A stretch of 64,000 bases of DNA from Pelagimonas sp050633425 (GCF_050633425.1 NZ_JBOEGM010000002.1:124001-188000), one strand, 5' to 3'; numbered from the stretch's first letter, positions 17,537 through 27,016 are shown. The notes: generated by a model not told the origin, from the sequence alone. Numbers and translations: made by a program.

Positions 17537-18294
17537 TGGCCGGTCCCGAATTAACAGTAACAGACGGCCAAGCCGGGCTGGTCATCGAACATTTGCGCAA
17601 AAGCTATGCCAAACGTGTCGTCATCCGCGATGTCTCCCTGCGCTTGAACCGCGGCGAAGCGGTCGCGCTTTTGGGCCCGAATGGCTCAGGTAAAACCACA
17701 TCCTTTTATGCAATTGCTGGCTTGGTGAACCCCGAGGGGGGGCAAGTTTTGATTGATGGTCGCGATGCGACCTATCTGCCGATGTACCGCCGCGCCCGTT
17801 TGGGAATTGGGTATCTTCCGCAAGAAATGTCGATTTTTCGCGGTTTGTCTGTCGAGGACAATATTGGTGCGGTTTTGGATATTGCCGAAAAAGACCGGCA
17901 CCGTCGCCGCGAGCGGCTTGAAGAATTGTTGGGTGAGTTTTCTATTGAGCACCTGCGCCGTGCGCCTGCGCTGGCTCTGTCTGGTGGGGAACGGCGACGA
18001 GTCGAAATTGCGCGCTGTTTGGCGGCTGATCCGAAATATTTGCTGCTGGACGAACCTTTTGCGGGTGTCGACCCGATCAGTGTTGGCGATATTCGTCACC
18101 TGGTCGCAGATCTTAAGACCAGAGGCCTTGGCGTCCTGATCACCGACCACAATGTGCGTGAAACTCTTGAGATCGTCGATCGAGCCTACATCTTGCATGA
18201 CGGCCAAGTTTTGATGTCTGGCACCCCCGAAGAGGTCGTGCGCAACGAAAATGTACGTCGCGTCTATTTGGGCGAGAACTTTCGCATTGGTTGA
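17536..18294 (+). CDS. lptB: LPS export ABC transporter ATP-binding protein LptB
   Basis: A 252-residue ATPase: Walker A GPNGSGKTT, LPQEMSIFRGLSVEDN after the Q-loop, signature LSGGERRR, Walker B YLLLDEPFAGVDP and switch ITDHNVRET. These are diagnostic of LptB, which powers extraction of LPS from the inner membrane with LptFG (not in this window). It ends the lptCAB run. Confidence 0.95.
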   Translation: MAGPELTVTDGQAGLVIEHLRKSYAKRVVIRDVSLRLNRGEAVALLGPNGSGKTTSFYAIAGLVNPEGGQVLIDGRDATYLPMYRRARLGIGYLPQEMSIFRGLSVEDNIGAVLDIAEKDRHRRRERLEELLGEFSIEHLRRAPALALSGGERRRVEIARCLAADPKYLLLDEPFAGVDPISVGDIRHLVADLKTRGLGVLITDHNVRETLEIVDRAYILHDGQVLMSGTPEEVVRNENVRRVYLGENFRIG

Positions 18295-18559
18295 GTGCGG
18301 TTTGTCTCAATCCTTCGACGCTCTGTTTGACCTTGTGTGGATTTTTCTTGATCGGGATCATTGACTCTCGCCTCGTTTCCACCGTCAAATGGGTTATGGC
18401 ATTTTGGTTTGCTGCATGTTTGTCTGATCAATGTTTCCGTTTTAGGGGACGGGTTTTGACAATCCTCAACCAAGTGTCTTTCCTGAAAAGCGACTGTTCG
18501 ATTGGTAGGCCTTGGCCTGCGTCTATCGTGTTGCTTGCCAAAAACAAAAAGGATGTAAT

Positions 18560-19123
18560 ATGCGCTATCAGATCACGGGAATGCACATCGATATAGGCGA
18601 CGCGCTGCAAACCCACGTGAAAGAAGAACTGGGGGCTGTGCTTCAAAAATACTCGCAAAGGCCAACGGATGCGAATGTCATATTCTCCAAAAGCGCACAT
18701 GAATTTGTTTGCGAAACCACTGTGCACCTGTCCACTGGCCTGACGGCCGCTGCCAAAGCACATGCCACCGAAATCTATGCAGCCTTTGATGCTTGCGGTG
18801 AAAAACTTGATAAGCAGCTGCGGCGGTACAAGCGCCGGTTGAAAGACCATCACAAAGATCGGACAGAGCCCGTTGAAATCTCCGGGGCATCCTCGTATAT
18901 CCTCGCCAGCGATACGGATTCGGAAGCACAAGAGCCTGAGTCGCTGCAGCCCATTATTGTGGCCGAGATGGAGACAAAGATCCCCTCGCTCACCGTGGGT
19001 GAAGCCGTGATGCAGATGGAATTGGCAGGCGCGCCGGTTCTGGTGTTCCGCAACGAAAAAAAGGATGGCGTAAACGTCGTGTATCGACGTGAGGACGGCA
19101 ATATCGGTTGGATTGATCCATAA
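18560..19123 (+). CDS. hpf: Ribosome hibernation promoting factor, long form
   Basis: A 187-residue long HPF: N-terminal S30AE domain (MRYQITGMHIDIGDALQTHV), a charged linker and a C-terminal dimerisation domain with MQMELAGAPVLVFRN and GVNVVYRREDGNIGWIDP. It dimerises 70S ribosomes into 100S particles in stationary phase. The ATG at 18560 is supported by AAAAGGATG just upstream. In many proteobacteria rpoN lies between lptB and hpf; here the 265-base gap holds no such gene. Confidence 0.93.
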   Translation: MRYQITGMHIDIGDALQTHVKEELGAVLQKYSQRPTDANVIFSKSAHEFVCETTVHLSTGLTAAAKAHATEIYAAFDACGEKLDKQLRRYKRRLKDHHKDRTEPVEISGASSYILASDTDSEAQEPESLQPIIVAEMETKIPSLTVGEAVMQMELAGAPVLVFRNEKKDGVNVVYRREDGNIGWIDP

Positions 19124-19163
19124 GCCGAGCCGTCGAGATAAGCGCTTTTGATACAGGTAGACT

Positions 19164-19628
19164 ATGAAATTCGCTGATCTCATCAAGCCTGAGGCCGTTA
19201 AATCTATTTCTGCGGCATCAAGTAAGAAACGGCTCATGCACGAGGTCGCCGAACTGGCGGCCTCGGCTTATGGTTTGCCGGTTCAACAGATTGTTGATGC
19301 CTTGATGGAGCGTGAAACGCTTGGCCCAACAGGTGTCGGGCAGGGTGTTGCCTTGCCACATGCTCGTATTTCCGGGCTGGATTCGGTTGTCGGAGCCTTT
19401 TTGGTGCTCGAGAAACCGGTGGATTTCGACTCAGTTGACCGTCAGCCGGTGGATTTGGCGTTTGCCTTGTTTGCCCCCGAAGATGCGGGTGTCGAGCATT
19501 TAAAAGCCTTGGCATTGGTGTCGCGGAATTTGCGCGAATCCAGCCTATGCGCCAAATTGCGGGCCAATCTCGACCCTGCGACGCTTTACACGATTTTGAC
19601 TGAAACAGAGTCCGTCAAAGCCGCTTAA
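19164..19628 (+). CDS. ptsN: Nitrogen-type PTS EIIA component
   Basis: A 154-residue PTS_EIIA_2 domain with the phosphorylatable His66 in GQGVALPHARI. As the terminal acceptor of the EI-Ntr/NPr phosphorelay it regulates metabolism and potassium transport rather than sugar uptake. It sits 40 bases after hpf, the usual pairing, and converges on the sulfotransferase gene. Confidence 0.94.
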   Translation: MKFADLIKPEAVKSISAASSKKRLMHEVAELAASAYGLPVQQIVDALMERETLGPTGVGQGVALPHARISGLDSVVGAFLVLEKPVDFDSVDRQPVDLAFALFAPEDAGVEHLKALALVSRNLRESSLCAKLRANLDPATLYTILTETESVKAA

Positions 19629-19703
19629 GCAAAGCAATCAAGCGCCCGCATGTTTTGCGGTCGTCTGCCAAGCTGAGCGCTTGGCCATCAGGCGATTTGC
19701 ATT

Positions 19704-21134
19704 TCAGGCCCAGTTATCAAAACCAAACATCACATAGTCCCGTGCGTAAGCGTCGCGGGCAAGGCTCTCGATCTGGTCGTCATATATTTGGGTCAGTGAA
19801 AACGGGGCTTTGTTGGGATATGGTTGCGGCTCAATTGGTGCGGCATGGCCTACTTGCATCGCGAGGGCCGGCAGATACAGGCTCATTTCATCTTCACGAA
19901 TGATCATATCAGGGAGCGTGAAATCGGCCATCCCCTGTAAGCATTGCGCTTGGCTTGCCCAGTGACCATCAACGCGGACGCCGGTTTGACCCGCCAGGTT
20001 GGCTTTGACCCAGGCCAGATAGGCTGTAAAGGCGGTCCGGTGTGCTTCGAGAGTATAGTCATCTCCCGGCTCACCCTCAGGAATGGGCAGGTTATGCGCG
20101 CGGCGCAAGGTTTTGCGAATACCTGCAAAACTGCCTTTTTCTGTGGTCAATATTTTGGAGCAGAAGGCCTCATGTGCCCGCGCCAAAGGATGGCGGATCA
20201 CCGTGAAACTGCGATGTCCCGGTCGCTGGCGCTTCCAGCCCCGCAGAGTGTTTTGCTTGAAATTTTTGTCCAGCGCATTCTCGTCTACGCCATCCAAATC
20301 GCATAGCCATTTGCGGACCGAAGCCTCAGGGCCTGAACGGATTGGCATGTAAAGCAGCGGTGTTTTCGCCCCGCCAATATAGGACGGAACCACCGGGCCC
20401 CGACGCGGTTCGAACGTGGGGGTCCGGGTCAGGTTAAACCGATCGAGCCGCGACAGGGACTGCTCCATGTCCTCAAAATTTGTAACTTTTTCGGAAACCG
20501 GTTGTGGGTTTTGCCGTTTGAGATGCGTGTTGAGCCCGTCAAGCTGCGACGTGGCCCCTAGCCAACGCGCCAAGCCATTCATAATTTCAACGTCTTGCAG
20601 GTCTTCGTAGGCAACATAAAAGGCGGTTTGGGCACTGCGTTGCAGGCTGTTCATTATGTCGACCTGAAACCCCTGCAAGTCTGCCAAATGCTGTTCGAAT
20701 TCATCTGCGTCGAATTGGGCCTTGGCGTCTTTTCGCGATTTCACGTTGGTCAGCTTCCACTGGCCTGTGGCCTGTGCAATCTTCCAACTGACATAGCTGT
20801 CTACCGGATTTCGGGTCAGAACGACTTTGGCAATTTTCGGGTCACTTAGAACGGTGTCAAGAATGCGTGGATCGTGTTCATGAAAATAGCGAAAACCGCC
20901 AATTTCATCGGGGTTGGCCGTGCGGATTTGATCCAAAAGGCGCAGCGGGTCAACATCACGCTCTTTTTGTGAAATACCCAGAATGTCTTCGGAATTGGGA
21001 TAACCGATGAAATGTGGGTTGAAAGCTTCGCCGTAGCAACTGATGCCCTCAAACGTGTTCAGGTTGGCCTCAAGAAAATTGGACCCGGTGCGCATTTCTG
21101 CAAACACAACGAAACAATCGAAACGATCAGACAT
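19704..21134 (-). CDS. Two-module sulfotransferase (Stf0-like plus degenerate second module)
   Basis: A 476-residue protein that appears to contain two sulfotransferase modules. The first (about 1-235) has MRTGSNFLEANL (14-25) as PAPS loop and VLTRNPVDSYVSWK (105-118) as 3'-phosphate site, as in Stf0-type enzymes. The second (about 258-476) repeats the plan with LLYMPIRSGPEASVRKWL (260-277) and VIRHPLARAHEAF (312-324), resembling the family 2 protein at 216-1034, but its first loop lacks the usual Lys/Arg-x-Gly/Ala-Ser/Thr pattern. One site may be inactive or have another role. It is the last gene of the galU-galE-GT4-GT2-GT14 reverse-strand run, 9 bases after the GT14 gene, suggesting sulfation of that glycan. 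Confidence 0.82.
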   Translation of the reverse strand: MSDRFDCFVVFAEMRTGSNFLEANLNTFEGISCYGEAFNPHFIGYPNSEDILGISQKERDVDPLRLLDQIRTANPDEIGGFRYFHEHDPRILDTVLSDPKIAKVVLTRNPVDSYVSWKIAQATGQWKLTNVKSRKDAKAQFDADEFEQHLADLQGFQVDIMNSLQRSAQTAFYVAYEDLQDVEIMNGLARWLGATSQLDGLNTHLKRQNPQPVSEKVTNFEDMEQSLSRLDRFNLTRTPTFEPRRGPVVPSYIGGAKTPLLYMPIRSGPEASVRKWLCDLDGVDENALDKNFKQNTLRGWKRQRPGHRSFTVIRHPLARAHEAFCSKILTTEKGSFAGIRKTLRRAHNLPIPEGEPGDDYTLEAHRTAFTAYLAWVKANLAGQTGVRVDGHWASQAQCLQGMADFTLPDMIIREDEMSLYLPALAMQVGHAAPIEPQPYPNKAPFSLTQIYDDQIESLARDAYARDYVMFGFDNWA

Positions 21135-21143
21135 TCAATAGGC

Positions 21144-22844
21144 CTATTTCTTGATCAAGTAGGGTTTGCGATGACCACCGGGCAAGTTGCGCGGAGCCGG
21201 GTCGACAGGGAAATCCCCCATCAGATACGGATGCATCCCTTGGTTCTTCAAGTTTTGCAAGAACTGACCAAATCCAGTGAGATCTTCCAGCCGGGGGGCC
21301 TCTGCCAAACGGCGCAGGCTCTTTTGACCGATTTCGTCGATAATCACCTGAAGGGGTTCCATCGGTGCCTCAATAAATTCTGCCATCGTCCAGATGCGCA
21401 CCCGCGCTTTGACGTCGGGGCTGCGCAACTCATTAAGCATCTTGCTTTCGATCTTCTGAAGCGCTGCAGCTTCGGCACGAATTTCGGCGAAATTTGCATT
21501 CGATTTAAAGAGCGGAACCGCCCAAGCCCCTGAGACAACACTGATTTGGGCATTGGGGTCCCGGGATATGTGCCAGTTGATTTTGGGGTTGTCATGTGGG
21601 CCATATTGGAAACATTGCCGTTCTCCACGGGTGTTCCAAAGCAGATTTGTCAAAAACGCTCGCGGGTTTGCATCACGCAGCTTTGCGTTGTTTGACAGAG
21701 CGCCGTTGATAACCGTCTGGCCGCCAGAAAACTCAGCGCCATCTGGTCCGTAGAGATGGCCGTGCACCTGTGCACCAGTGGCTCGGCTAAGCCAACTTTC
21801 GAAATCTTGGAACAGTTCTGCAAAGCCCTGAAACACGGAGTAACGTCCCGCCGTGACGCCGTTTTCCCAGCCCAAATTGGGGAAGCGGCTTTGCATGAAC
21901 AGTCCCGGACGGCCGCGCGTTCGACGGTCAACGGCCTTGGCAAAGATGCGGTCAATCTTGCCGGGATTTGGCTCCTGATAGGACATGGCCCCGTTCGGAT
22001 CTGTCAAAAAGGCATCGTAAAGCCGGGCCGCTTCTGGCCAGATTTTACGTGCTACAAAGCAATCGGACCGCCTCAGGAGCTGCAGGTGATCGTCGTAGAA
22101 GATGTGTGGCTTGCCTTGGAAGTCGAACTTGGACAGGGTCAAAGACCGGCTTTCGATATTTGTCGAATACAACCGTGATAGCGTTTGGAAGTAGCTTTCA
22201 TCGGGAATCCAAACGTGACGAAAGTAGTTGTCAAACCGCTCGCGCTCTGGATCTTGTAGGATCGCCGAGAGCGTTTGACGGGTCAGGCACCACCATTGGC
22301 TCCCCATATGGGGTACAAGGCCGCCCGGAATGCGGCGTCGGTATCCAAGAGCGCGTTGAAATTCGACAAGTTTGTCAAATAAATACCGGTTCTTGCGCCA
22401 GCTGAATGGGAAATGCATCGTAAAGCGTTCCTGATCCAGCCCGCCGACGGTCCAGGGAACATCTGCGGTTGTGGCGCTTTCGATAAAATCCGTGCGGGGA
22501 CGTTGTCCGAGATAATCCACCAGCTCTTCGACCGGCCGAAGGGGGAGGCATGACCCGGAAGACAGGTAAACATGCCGCACATGTTCGAAGTTTGCCAGCA
22601 TGAGTTCGGAGGCATCTTGCGACGCCGCGACCAAACCCCAGGTGCCCCATTCGCACCGATGCCTTTTGGAAAACAAGACCGTTGGCACGTCCGACAGGCG
22701 CGCGACAAAGCCGTCATAGGTTTCGCGGGGAACCATTTTGTCGACATGGATCACCACCGGGCAACCGCCCCGCGTCCAATGGCGTGCCACTTCTTCGGCG
22801 CGGTCCAATGCGGTGTGCACGAGCATGATGATCCCGACGCTCAT
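21144..22844 (-). CDS. Core-2/I-branching type glycosyltransferase (GT14-like), second paralogue
   Basis: A 566-residue protein. Residues 1-290 match the branching GlcNAc/xylosyltransferase family: IIMLVHTALDRAEEV, IHVDKMVPRE, YLSSGSCLPLRP, MGSQWWCLTRQTL and WIPDESYFQTLSR with the expected catalytic Glu. Residues 330-566 are a distinct domain (LGWENGVTAGRYSVFQGF, VHGHLYGPDGAEFSGG) that differs from the extension of the 1177 paralogue; I recall a DUF of this type in Rhodobacterales but cannot confirm it. It overlaps the upstream GT2 gene by 4 bases (ATGA) and is followed closely by the two-module sulfotransferase. Confidence 0.83.
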   Translation of the reverse strand: MSVGIIMLVHTALDRAEEVARHWTRGGCPVVIHVDKMVPRETYDGFVARLSDVPTVLFSKRHRCEWGTWGLVAASQDASELMLANFEHVRHVYLSSGSCLPLRPVEELVDYLGQRPRTDFIESATTADVPWTVGGLDQERFTMHFPFSWRKNRYLFDKLVEFQRALGYRRRIPGGLVPHMGSQWWCLTRQTLSAILQDPERERFDNYFRHVWIPDESYFQTLSRLYSTNIESRSLTLSKFDFQGKPHIFYDDHLQLLRRSDCFVARKIWPEAARLYDAFLTDPNGAMSYQEPNPGKIDRIFAKAVDRRTRGRPGLFMQSRFPNLGWENGVTAGRYSVFQGFAELFQDFESWLSRATGAQVHGHLYGPDGAEFSGGQTVINGALSNNAKLRDANPRAFLTNLLWNTRGERQCFQYGPHDNPKINWHISRDPNAQISVVSGAWAVPLFKSNANFAEIRAEAAALQKIESKMLNELRSPDVKARVRIWTMAEFIEAPMEPLQVIIDEIGQKSLRRLAEAPRLEDLTGFGQFLQNLKNQGMHPYLMGDFPVDPAPRNLPGGHRKPYLIKK

Positions 22845-23869
22845 GCCCAGTTTCCTTTGGACATGAGCCCCAAAATCTCAAGTTGTCGCCAGTTGATGTA
22901 TTTTTCAGACCATTTGCACCACAAATCCGGGTTGTCTTTTACGCCGTCTGCATAGGCAATGTATTCGCGGCTTGCCCCGTAATGCTGATTGCGCGCCAAC
23001 TCTTCTTCGGCTTTGGCGGCAAAGGTGTCGAGAAACTTGGTATGGAGCAGGATCCCGCTCGCCTTTTCGCCCCCCCATTCATCGTAAACCTGATTGAGGC
23101 CACGCGGCAGCAGGTTGTGGGTGGAGCTGACATAGGCGTATTGGCGGTTCCATTTCACCAGCGGAATCTTGTTGAGGGCAGGGGCAAGTTTCGGGCTGTC
23201 CTGAAAGAACATCCGCGCCCGTGGCCCGCCTTGAATCCACAAATTACCAAATTGCTTGTTCTTTTCGACGGTGTAATTCCCGGAATCGAACCAAGATGCG
23301 ATCTCAAGCGGGTTTTGCCCCGCATGGTATGGCTGCGCATCAATGCGCCCTTTCGGGTACATATCCAGCAACATCGCACTAAAGGATTTGATCGAAGACG
23401 CATCCAGCCAGTCGGTCAGAGCGCGAAGTGGCCGCGTGTCACAAAACGGGTATAAAAACAGCTCGTCCGGGTCGACGGTCAGTGTCCAGTGATCATGGGC
23501 GTATTTCATCGCCAACCAATTCAGCCAATCAACCCCAAAGCGGGACCGTTTGTAACTGGCTTGGGTTGTCCAGACAGACACATCTGGCTGTTTTGCAAGA
23601 TAATCGAGCGAGCCATCCGTGCTGTCATTGTCGACAAAGAAAAAGTGGTTCACCCCCATATCCCGATAGTATTTCAGGAACCAAGGCAGTCGCACGCCCT
23701 CGTTGCGTTGGGTCGAAAACAGGAGGATGTCAGATGGGGCAATATCGGCGGTGCGATTGGCAACAGGGCGCAAGTCACGACGTTTGCGAAACGCCCGTAT
23801 GCGCCAGCGTTTTCGCTGAACCCGAAGCCGGTATGACTGCCATGCGCCCAATCGTCTGCCCTTGTCCAA
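22841..23869 (-). CDS. Glycosyltransferase family 2 protein (Glyco_tranf_2_4 type)
   Basis: A 342-residue GT-A fold protein. The nucleotide-sugar binding region reads ILLFSTQRNEGVRLPWFL, then HFFFVDNDSTDGSLDYL, and the acidic metal site is TVDPDELFLYPF. No membrane segments are present. The frame opens with TTG at 23869 and a very basic N-terminus (RLRVQRKRWRIRAFRKRR); no good ribosome site was found, so the start is uncertain. Its stop overlaps the GT14 start. Confidence 0.85.
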   Translation of the reverse strand: MDKGRRLGAWQSYRLRVQRKRWRIRAFRKRRDLRPVANRTADIAPSDILLFSTQRNEGVRLPWFLKYYRDMGVNHFFFVDNDSTDGSLDYLAKQPDVSVWTTQASYKRSRFGVDWLNWLAMKYAHDHWTLTVDPDELFLYPFCDTRPLRALTDWLDASSIKSFSAMLLDMYPKGRIDAQPYHAGQNPLEIASWFDSGNYTVEKNKQFGNLWIQGGPRARMFFQDSPKLAPALNKIPLVKWNRQYAYVSSTHNLLPRGLNQVYDEWGGEKASGILLHTKFLDTFAAKAEEELARNQHYGASREYIAYADGVKDNPDLWCKWSEKYINWRQLEILGLMSKGNWA

Positions 23870-23904
23870 GCCGGTTCCCGGCCACTCGTTTTAGATGGCA
23901 GCTA

Positions 23905-25089
23905 TCAGATCAAGGTTAAGACGGTCTTGAAATGCTCATCCCAAGAGGGAGGAATAAACGCCGGAGTACCACCTAAGCCTGTTCGATGTGCCTCTGCCAT
24001 CTGTATTATTGTTGTTTGCCAAAGATACCTGTCAGAAGCGTCTGCGTAAACGGGAATATTTCCCATTATTTCTCGGTAGATGGGGAGATCGTTGCATAGT
24101 ACAGGCACGTGCAGGGCGGCGGCCTCGATGGGAGGCAGGCCATATCCTTCGGCAAAGCTGGGAAACAACAGGCCCGCTGACCCTTGCAACAAAGCAAACA
24201 ACTGATCGTCGGGTAGATCGTTCAATTCATGAACGCGGCTTGGCTTGGCGTCCAGCTTTGCGAAAACATCATGGTTTTCCCAGCCGCGATGCCCGCAGAT
24301 GATCAGGTGAGCGTCAAGTACTTGAGGCCAAATATCCAGCAAAAGCGCGTGGTTTTTGCGGGGTTCAATGGTGCTGAGGCTGACGAAATACGGTTTGGTC
24401 CAGGCACCTGATGGCGCGGTTCCCGTTTTCGGAACCGGCACCCCAAGGTGAGCAACCGCGATCTCGGGCAGCGCGCCCTTGGCGTGTCGGGCCATGTCAT
24501 CAGCCGTTTGATACGAGTTGCATAGAATGAGATCCGCGCGCCGACAAACCCTGTCAAAAAATGCACGAAACCGGTCAGTTGTGTCCGGTCGCTGGTATTG
24601 TGGAAAGTCCAAAGGGATCGTGTCGTGTACCATGACTGCGATCCGTGACTTGCGCAATCGCAGCGCGGATATGACCCGTTCGGACAGGTTGGAATGACCG
24701 ATATTCAGATAGTGAACGCCTATGGGCAGATGTCGGCTTAGCATGCGTGACAGGCGCATCGGCAAGCAACGATCCAAGCAGATACGGCGCAAATACGCCT
24801 CGGCCCGCGCGCGTGTTGGGTCCAGCCCCTTGCGCAGTTTCGCGAGCCGATCTGGTGGCCCCCATGCGCCATCAATCATCCGGTCCCGAACGTGTTGGCA
24901 CCCTTCTTGATCAAGCAAAATGTAGCCAAACGAGCTGCGAATCAGACCAAAGAGCGGCCCTTCTCCCAGCAACCGCTCAAGATAGGCAAATTCAACGCGG
25001 TCCACCCCCGTCATCGCGCGCCCTGCACGGCTGATCAACCTTGTGAGGTCAAGCAGCCGTGTTGGGGGGTTATGCGTCGTAATGGCCAT
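23905..25089 (-). CDS. Glycosyltransferase family 4 (GT-B) protein
   Basis: A 394-residue retaining glycosyltransferase. The C-terminal Glycos_transf_1 domain shows STIEPRKNHALLLDIW and LFPSFAEGYGLPPIEAAAL, where the EGYGLPPIE region carries the conserved Glu pair binding the donor. The N-terminal part (LLDLTRLISRAGRAMTGVDR) resembles GT4 enzymes that act on cell-surface glycans. The start at 25089 (MAITTHN) overlaps the galE end by 20 bases; an in-frame ATG at 25116 is the alternative. Confidence 0.87.
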   Translation of the reverse strand: MAITTHNPPTRLLDLTRLISRAGRAMTGVDRVEFAYLERLLGEGPLFGLIRSSFGYILLDQEGCQHVRDRMIDGAWGPPDRLAKLRKGLDPTRARAEAYLRRICLDRCLPMRLSRMLSRHLPIGVHYLNIGHSNLSERVISALRLRKSRIAVMVHDTIPLDFPQYQRPDTTDRFRAFFDRVCRRADLILCNSYQTADDMARHAKGALPEIAVAHLGVPVPKTGTAPSGAWTKPYFVSLSTIEPRKNHALLLDIWPQVLDAHLIICGHRGWENHDVFAKLDAKPSRVHELNDLPDDQLFALLQGSAGLLFPSFAEGYGLPPIEAAALHVPVLCNDLPIYREIMGNIPVYADASDRYLWQTTIIQMAEAHRTGLGGTPAFIPPSWDEHFKTVLTLI

Positions 25090-26053
25090 TTTTGTGCCAA
25101 CGCCAGGCATCGGCAATCATCTGCGCCATAGTTGAGCGATCCGGGGACCAGCCGAGTTCTTCTCCAGCGCGGGTTGAGCCGGAGACAAGCTTGGTTGCAT
25201 CGCCCGCTCTGCGTGGCCCGTCCGAGCAGGGCACTTCGAGATTGGTCACAGTGCCCGCAGAGTCGATCACTTCGCGCACCGAAAATCCGCTGCCGGTTCC
25301 AAGGTTGAATACTTGGCTGCCACGACCATCCTGAAGCCACTTCAAGCCCAGAATATGTGCATCGACCAGATCGCAAACATGCACATAGTCGCGAATGCAG
25401 GTGCCGTCGGGCGTGTCGTAATCAGTGCCATGCACCGTCAGCGCCGGACGTTTGCCATCAATGGCTTCGAGCATGACAGGTATCAGATGGGTTTCGGGGC
25501 GATGATGTTCGCCCACCTCCCCCTCGGGATCGGCACCGGCCACATTGAAATAGCGGAAAATCACATGGCGCAGCCCATGCGCGGCTTCAAAGTCACGCAA
25601 GATGTTTTCCACCGCCCGTTTGGACGCGCCATAGGCATTTAGCGGTTCTTGTGGGGTGTTTTCATCCAGCACAACATTGTCATGCTCGCCATAGGTTGCG
25701 CAGGTCGAAGAGAACACAAAATCCAAACACCCCGCATCGACCGCGGCTTCGATCAGGGTGAGCGATCCTTCGACGTTGTTGCGCCAATACATACCCGGTT
25801 GAGCCATCGCTTCGCCAACTTGGCTCAGGGCGGCAAAATGCATCACGGCGACGGGCTGCCATTTGGCAAAGACCTCGTCGAGACGGGCGCGGTCTTTGAG
25901 GTCACCCTGTTCGAACGGCCCAAATTTGACCGCGTCTTTCCAGCCGGTACACAGATTGTCAAACGTCACGGGCGTAAAACCAGCGGCCTTCAACGCTTTG
26001 CAGGCGTGGCTGCCAATATAGCCAGCCCCACCTGTCACAAGCACATGCGTCAC
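25070..26053 (-). CDS. galE: UDP-glucose 4-epimerase
   Basis: A 327-residue extended short-chain dehydrogenase: NAD-binding VTGGAGYIGSHACKAL at the N-terminus, SSTCATYGEH with the catalytic Ser/Thr region and YGASKRAVENIL with the Tyr-x3-Lys pair. It interconverts UDP-Glc and UDP-Gal (or GlcNAc forms). The start is a GTG at 26053, 5 bases after the galU stop, so the two are co-transcribed and supply donor sugars to the downstream glycosyltransferases. Confidence 0.94.
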   Translation of the reverse strand: MTHVLVTGGAGYIGSHACKALKAAGFTPVTFDNLCTGWKDAVKFGPFEQGDLKDRARLDEVFAKWQPVAVMHFAALSQVGEAMAQPGMYWRNNVEGSLTLIEAAVDAGCLDFVFSSTCATYGEHDNVVLDENTPQEPLNAYGASKRAVENILRDFEAAHGLRHVIFRYFNVAGADPEGEVGEHHRPETHLIPVMLEAIDGKRPALTVHGTDYDTPDGTCIRDYVHVCDLVDAHILGLKWLQDGRGSQVFNLGTGSGFSVREVIDSAGTVTNLEVPCSDGPRRAGDATKLVSGSTRAGEELGWSPDRSTMAQMIADAWRWHKNGHYDA

Positions 26054-26058
26054 GTTGA

Positions 26059-26952
26059 TTATTCCGCCGCTTTGCGAGCGGCCATAATCTCGTGCAAGTA
26101 CCCTTCGAGATCGTCTTTCAGATCATCGCGGGACAGGCCAAAGGAGACGGTTGCCTGCAAGAAACCACTTTTTGAGCCGCAATCGAAACGCTGGCCCCGG
26201 AAACGGTATCCATAAACGCCGCTGCCATCGCTGATTTCGCGGGCAATCGCATCGGTCAGTTGGATTTCACCGCCTGCGCCCGATTTGATTTTGTTCAAAT
26301 GACGGAAGACGTCTGGCGACAGGATATAACGGCCGATCACAGCGAGGTTGGACGGGGCTTTTCCTGCGGCGGGTTTTTCAACCATGCCTTTGACTTTGAC
26401 AATGCTGCCCATGTCTTCTTCGACATCCAAAACACCATAGCTTGATGCCTTTTCAGCAGGAACTTCCATCGCGGCAACCATATTGCCACCGGTTTCTTCG
26501 TAGGCTTCAACCATTTGCTGCAAGCAGGGTTTTTCCGCTGCAATCACATCGTCGGGCAACATAACCGCAAAGGGTTCGTTGTGGATCAACCGACGGGCAC
26601 ACCACACGGCGTGACCCAGTCCAAGCGCCCGGTGCTGGCGAATATAGGCGATTTCGCCGCTATCCATATTGGTTGATTTAAGGGTGTCGAGAAGATCGTC
26701 TTTGCCCTTTTTGCGCAGCTCTTGTTCAAGCTGCGGCGCGTGGTCAAAGTAATCTTCCAGCGCGCCTTTGCCGCGTGAGGTCACAAATATAAATTCTTTG
26801 ATGCCTGCGGCGCGGGCTTCGTCAATTGCATATTGTACCAATGGGCGGTCAACCAAGGTCATAATTTCCTTGGGTACCGATTTTGTCGCGGGCAAAAAGC
26901 GTGTTCCCATACCTGCGACTGGAAAAATGGCTTTCGTGACCTTCTTGCGCAT
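26059..26952 (-). CDS. galU: UTP-glucose-1-phosphate uridylyltransferase
   Basis: A 297-residue nucleotidyltransferase with the activation motif FPVAGMGTRFLPATKSVPKE and the VEKP motif in KGMVEKPAAGKAP. It makes UDP-glucose. The ATG at 26952 follows TTAGGAGT. It is the first gene of a six-gene reverse-strand run ending with the two-module sulfotransferase, and a palindrome lies 48-64 bases upstream. Confidence 0.95.
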   Translation of the reverse strand: MRKKVTKAIFPVAGMGTRFLPATKSVPKEIMTLVDRPLVQYAIDEARAAGIKEFIFVTSRGKGALEDYFDHAPQLEQELRKKGKDDLLDTLKSTNMDSGEIAYIRQHRALGLGHAVWCARRLIHNEPFAVMLPDDVIAAEKPCLQQMVEAYEETGGNMVAAMEVPAEKASSYGVLDVEEDMGSIVKVKGMVEKPAAGKAPSNLAVIGRYILSPDVFRHLNKIKSGAGGEIQLTDAIAREISDGSGVYGYRFRGQRFDCGSKSGFLQATVSFGLSRDDLKDDLEGYLHEIMAARKAAE

Positions 26953-26999
26953 CGGTCTACTCCTAAAATTACACTTTGGCTCGGTTATCGCATGTGACT

Positions 27000-27016
27000 T
27001 TGGTGGTATCCACCAA
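27000..27016. promoter_or_regulatory. Palindrome upstream of galU (candidate operator)
   Basis: TTGGTGG-TAT-CCACCAA, 7-base perfect arms, in the 148-base interval between galU and the GT2 gene. No U-run follows on the reverse strand, so it is more likely a protein-binding site for control of the galU operon than a terminator. The regulator is unknown. Confidence 0.5.
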
